Both the position numbers and the translations under genes were made by a program. DNA of 64,000 nt from Cypionkella sp. (lineage in GTDB: Bacteria > Pseudomonadota > Alphaproteobacteria > Rhodobacterales > Rhodobacteraceae): NCBI RefSeq assembly GCF_030652235.1, contig NZ_JAUSBA010000024.1, positions 62,001-126,000 on the forward strand, written 5' to 3'. The notes beneath the pieces were generated by a model. That model saw only the letters and a program-made list of their open reading frames with translations, ran no database searches and was not told the DNA's origin. The first letter of the stretch is position 1, and each line of letters begins with the position of its first letter. Below, in pieces: positions 63,241 through 64,000 of the stretch.

Positions 63241-63624
63241 CTATCGTGCCCGCCCTAGGCTGGCGCGAATGATCTCGGACGTATTGCGATAGATCGCCAG
63301 AGCCATGTCATGATCCTGCCGGATCGTGGCGGTCTTCACCATTTCCTGTTCCAGCGAAACCGTGTTGCCATTGGGCGCGCCCCCGCCTTTGGCCCGGCGC
63401 AAAATCGGCTCGGCTGCTTGATTATCGGCGGTCAGATGCCCCGCCCGCGTCGCGCGCATCGCAGGACTGCTATCCTGATAGGTCTCGGCAAACGACGGCA
63501 GGTCCATCGCCTTATATCCGGGCGTATCCGCATTGGCGATATTCTGCGCCGTCACCCCCATGCGGGCTCCGGCGCGTTCTGCCATCGCATTGGCCATACT
63601 GGTCAGTTGAAGTTTTTCAAACAT
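63241..63624 (-). CDS. flgB: Proximal rod protein FlgB
   Basis: First rod subunit of the minus-strand run, 127 aa. MTAQNIANADTPGYKAMDLPSF-type motif is present (GVTAQNIANADTPGYKAM) and the C-terminal half has MVKTATIRQDHDMALAIYR. A CtrA-like motif lies 19 bases upstream of its start, in the divergent gap with fliI. Confidence 0.95.
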   Translation of the reverse strand: MFEKLQLTSMANAMAERAGARMGVTAQNIANADTPGYKAMDLPSFAETYQDSSPAMRATRAGHLTADNQAAEPILRRAKGGGAPNGNTVSLEQEMVKTATIRQDHDMALAIYRNTSEIIRASLGRAR

Positions 63625-63642
63625 CGGGATTCTCCCTTGATC

Positions 63643-63659
63643 GCTTCACCAAGGCTTAA
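63643..63659 (-). promoter_or_regulatory. CtrA-like flagellar promoter motif upstream of flgB
   Basis: On the minus strand TTAAGCCTTGGTGAAGC, one mismatch to the motB-upstream motif at 40264-40280. It could also serve the divergent fliI gene. Confidence 0.55.
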
Positions 63660-63705
63660 CGGTGATTCCTTTAGAAAGGGTAAGCACGAACAAAGAGGGA
63701 ATCTG

Positions 63706-64000
63706 ATGGACCAAGTTTTTGACGGTTTGCGCGCACAAATCGCGACGGTGGCTGTGGCAAAGCCGTTGGGCCGTGTGGCCGAGGTGGCGCGCGGCATCGT
63801 CCGGGTAACGGGGCTGGAGCGATGCGCGCGGCAAGGCGACCGGGTTTTGATCGATGGCCATCTGGGCGGTGAAGTGCTTAACCTTTCCGCCCAAGGCGTC
63901 ATCGTGCTGACCGAAGGCCTCCCCGATGGCCTCGCGATGGATGCCAAGGTTGAACTTCTGGGTGCAGCCGGCCTTGCCCCCGATGACAGTTGGATCGGTC
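63706..64000 (+). CDS. fliI: Flagellum-specific ATPase FliI (partial, N-terminus only)
   Basis: Open frame from ATG 63706 to the right edge, 98 codons, with AGAGGGA just upstream. The N-terminal beta-barrel of the FliI/F1-beta family is recognisable: GRVAEVARGIVRVTGL, CARQGDRVLIDG and LGGEVLNLSAQGVIVLTEG. Walker motifs lie beyond base 64000. It energises type III export with FliH and FliJ. Divergent from flgB. Confidence 0.88.
   Translation, partial: MDQVFDGLRAQIATVAVAKPLGRVAEVARGIVRVTGLERCARQGDRVLIDGHLGGEVLNLSAQGVIVLTEGLPDGLAMDAKVELLGAAGLAPDDSWIG

Noticed and set aside
1-64000. tRNA or rRNA genes
   Set aside because: No cloverleaf with TTCRA-type arms and no rRNA-like stretch was noticed in the intergenic gaps; a tRNAscan run would settle it.

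Overview
The window looks like a chromosomal segment of an alphaproteobacterium of the Rhodobacteraceae (order Rhodobacterales). The evidence is the overall gene content: ccoNOQP cbb3 oxidase genes behind FNR-type boxes, an ATP synthase F0 operon with separate b and b' subunits, DUF1013/TrcR, MipZ, and an alphaproteobacterial flagellar cluster with SltF- and MotE-like proteins. DNA is GC-rich and tightly packed, with many 4-base ATGA/GTGA gene overlaps. Species cannot be named from sequence alone. I saw no tRNA, rRNA, CRISPR array or intact insertion sequence.

Layout. 1-4.1 kb: ccoNOQP on the minus strand (ccoP cut by the left edge) and a divergent universal stress protein, with two FNR-type boxes between them. 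4.2-10.7 kb: TrcR, a secreted RNase T2, a 56-residue basic protein, a PfkB kinase overlapping endonuclease III, an AraC-MGMT repair protein, an OmpA-type lipoprotein and a GntR regulator. 10.7-13.4 kb: atpI-B-E-X-F. 13.5-22 kb: an ArsR regulator, then a minus-strand housekeeping block (ffh, two acetyltransferases, chorismate mutase, rpsP, rimM, a membrane protein, trmD, rplS, rpmE, mipZ).

22-32.4 kb is a metabolic region: LysR and EamA genes, xylBA for xylose, and an opposing kinase-dehydrogenase-aldolase cassette of unknown substrate. Similar LacI-type palindromes lie in front of xylB and in front of the cassette, which suggests common control. An M20 peptidase and a GntR regulator follow.

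32.4-40.2 kb is a self-contained type I secretion locus: a BapA-prefix/Ig-repeat surface protein followed by its own TolC, ABC transporter and HlyD adaptor. Its leader holds three stem-loops, two of them terminator-like.

40.3 kb to the right edge is the flagellar cluster: motB-flgEKLI, fliPNHF, fliL-DUF-motE-motA-unknown-sltF-flhA-fliR-flhB-fliJ-like, a frameshifted second fliL, flgH-A-G-F, fliQ-E, flgC-B and the start of fliI. Together these supply export gate, rod, rings, hook and motor. A near-identical 17-base CtrA-like motif precedes motB and flgB. Items most worth a second look are the sugar cassette with its shared operator, the poly-G frameshift in the second fliL, the adhesin leader, and the uncharacterised 724-residue flagellar protein.
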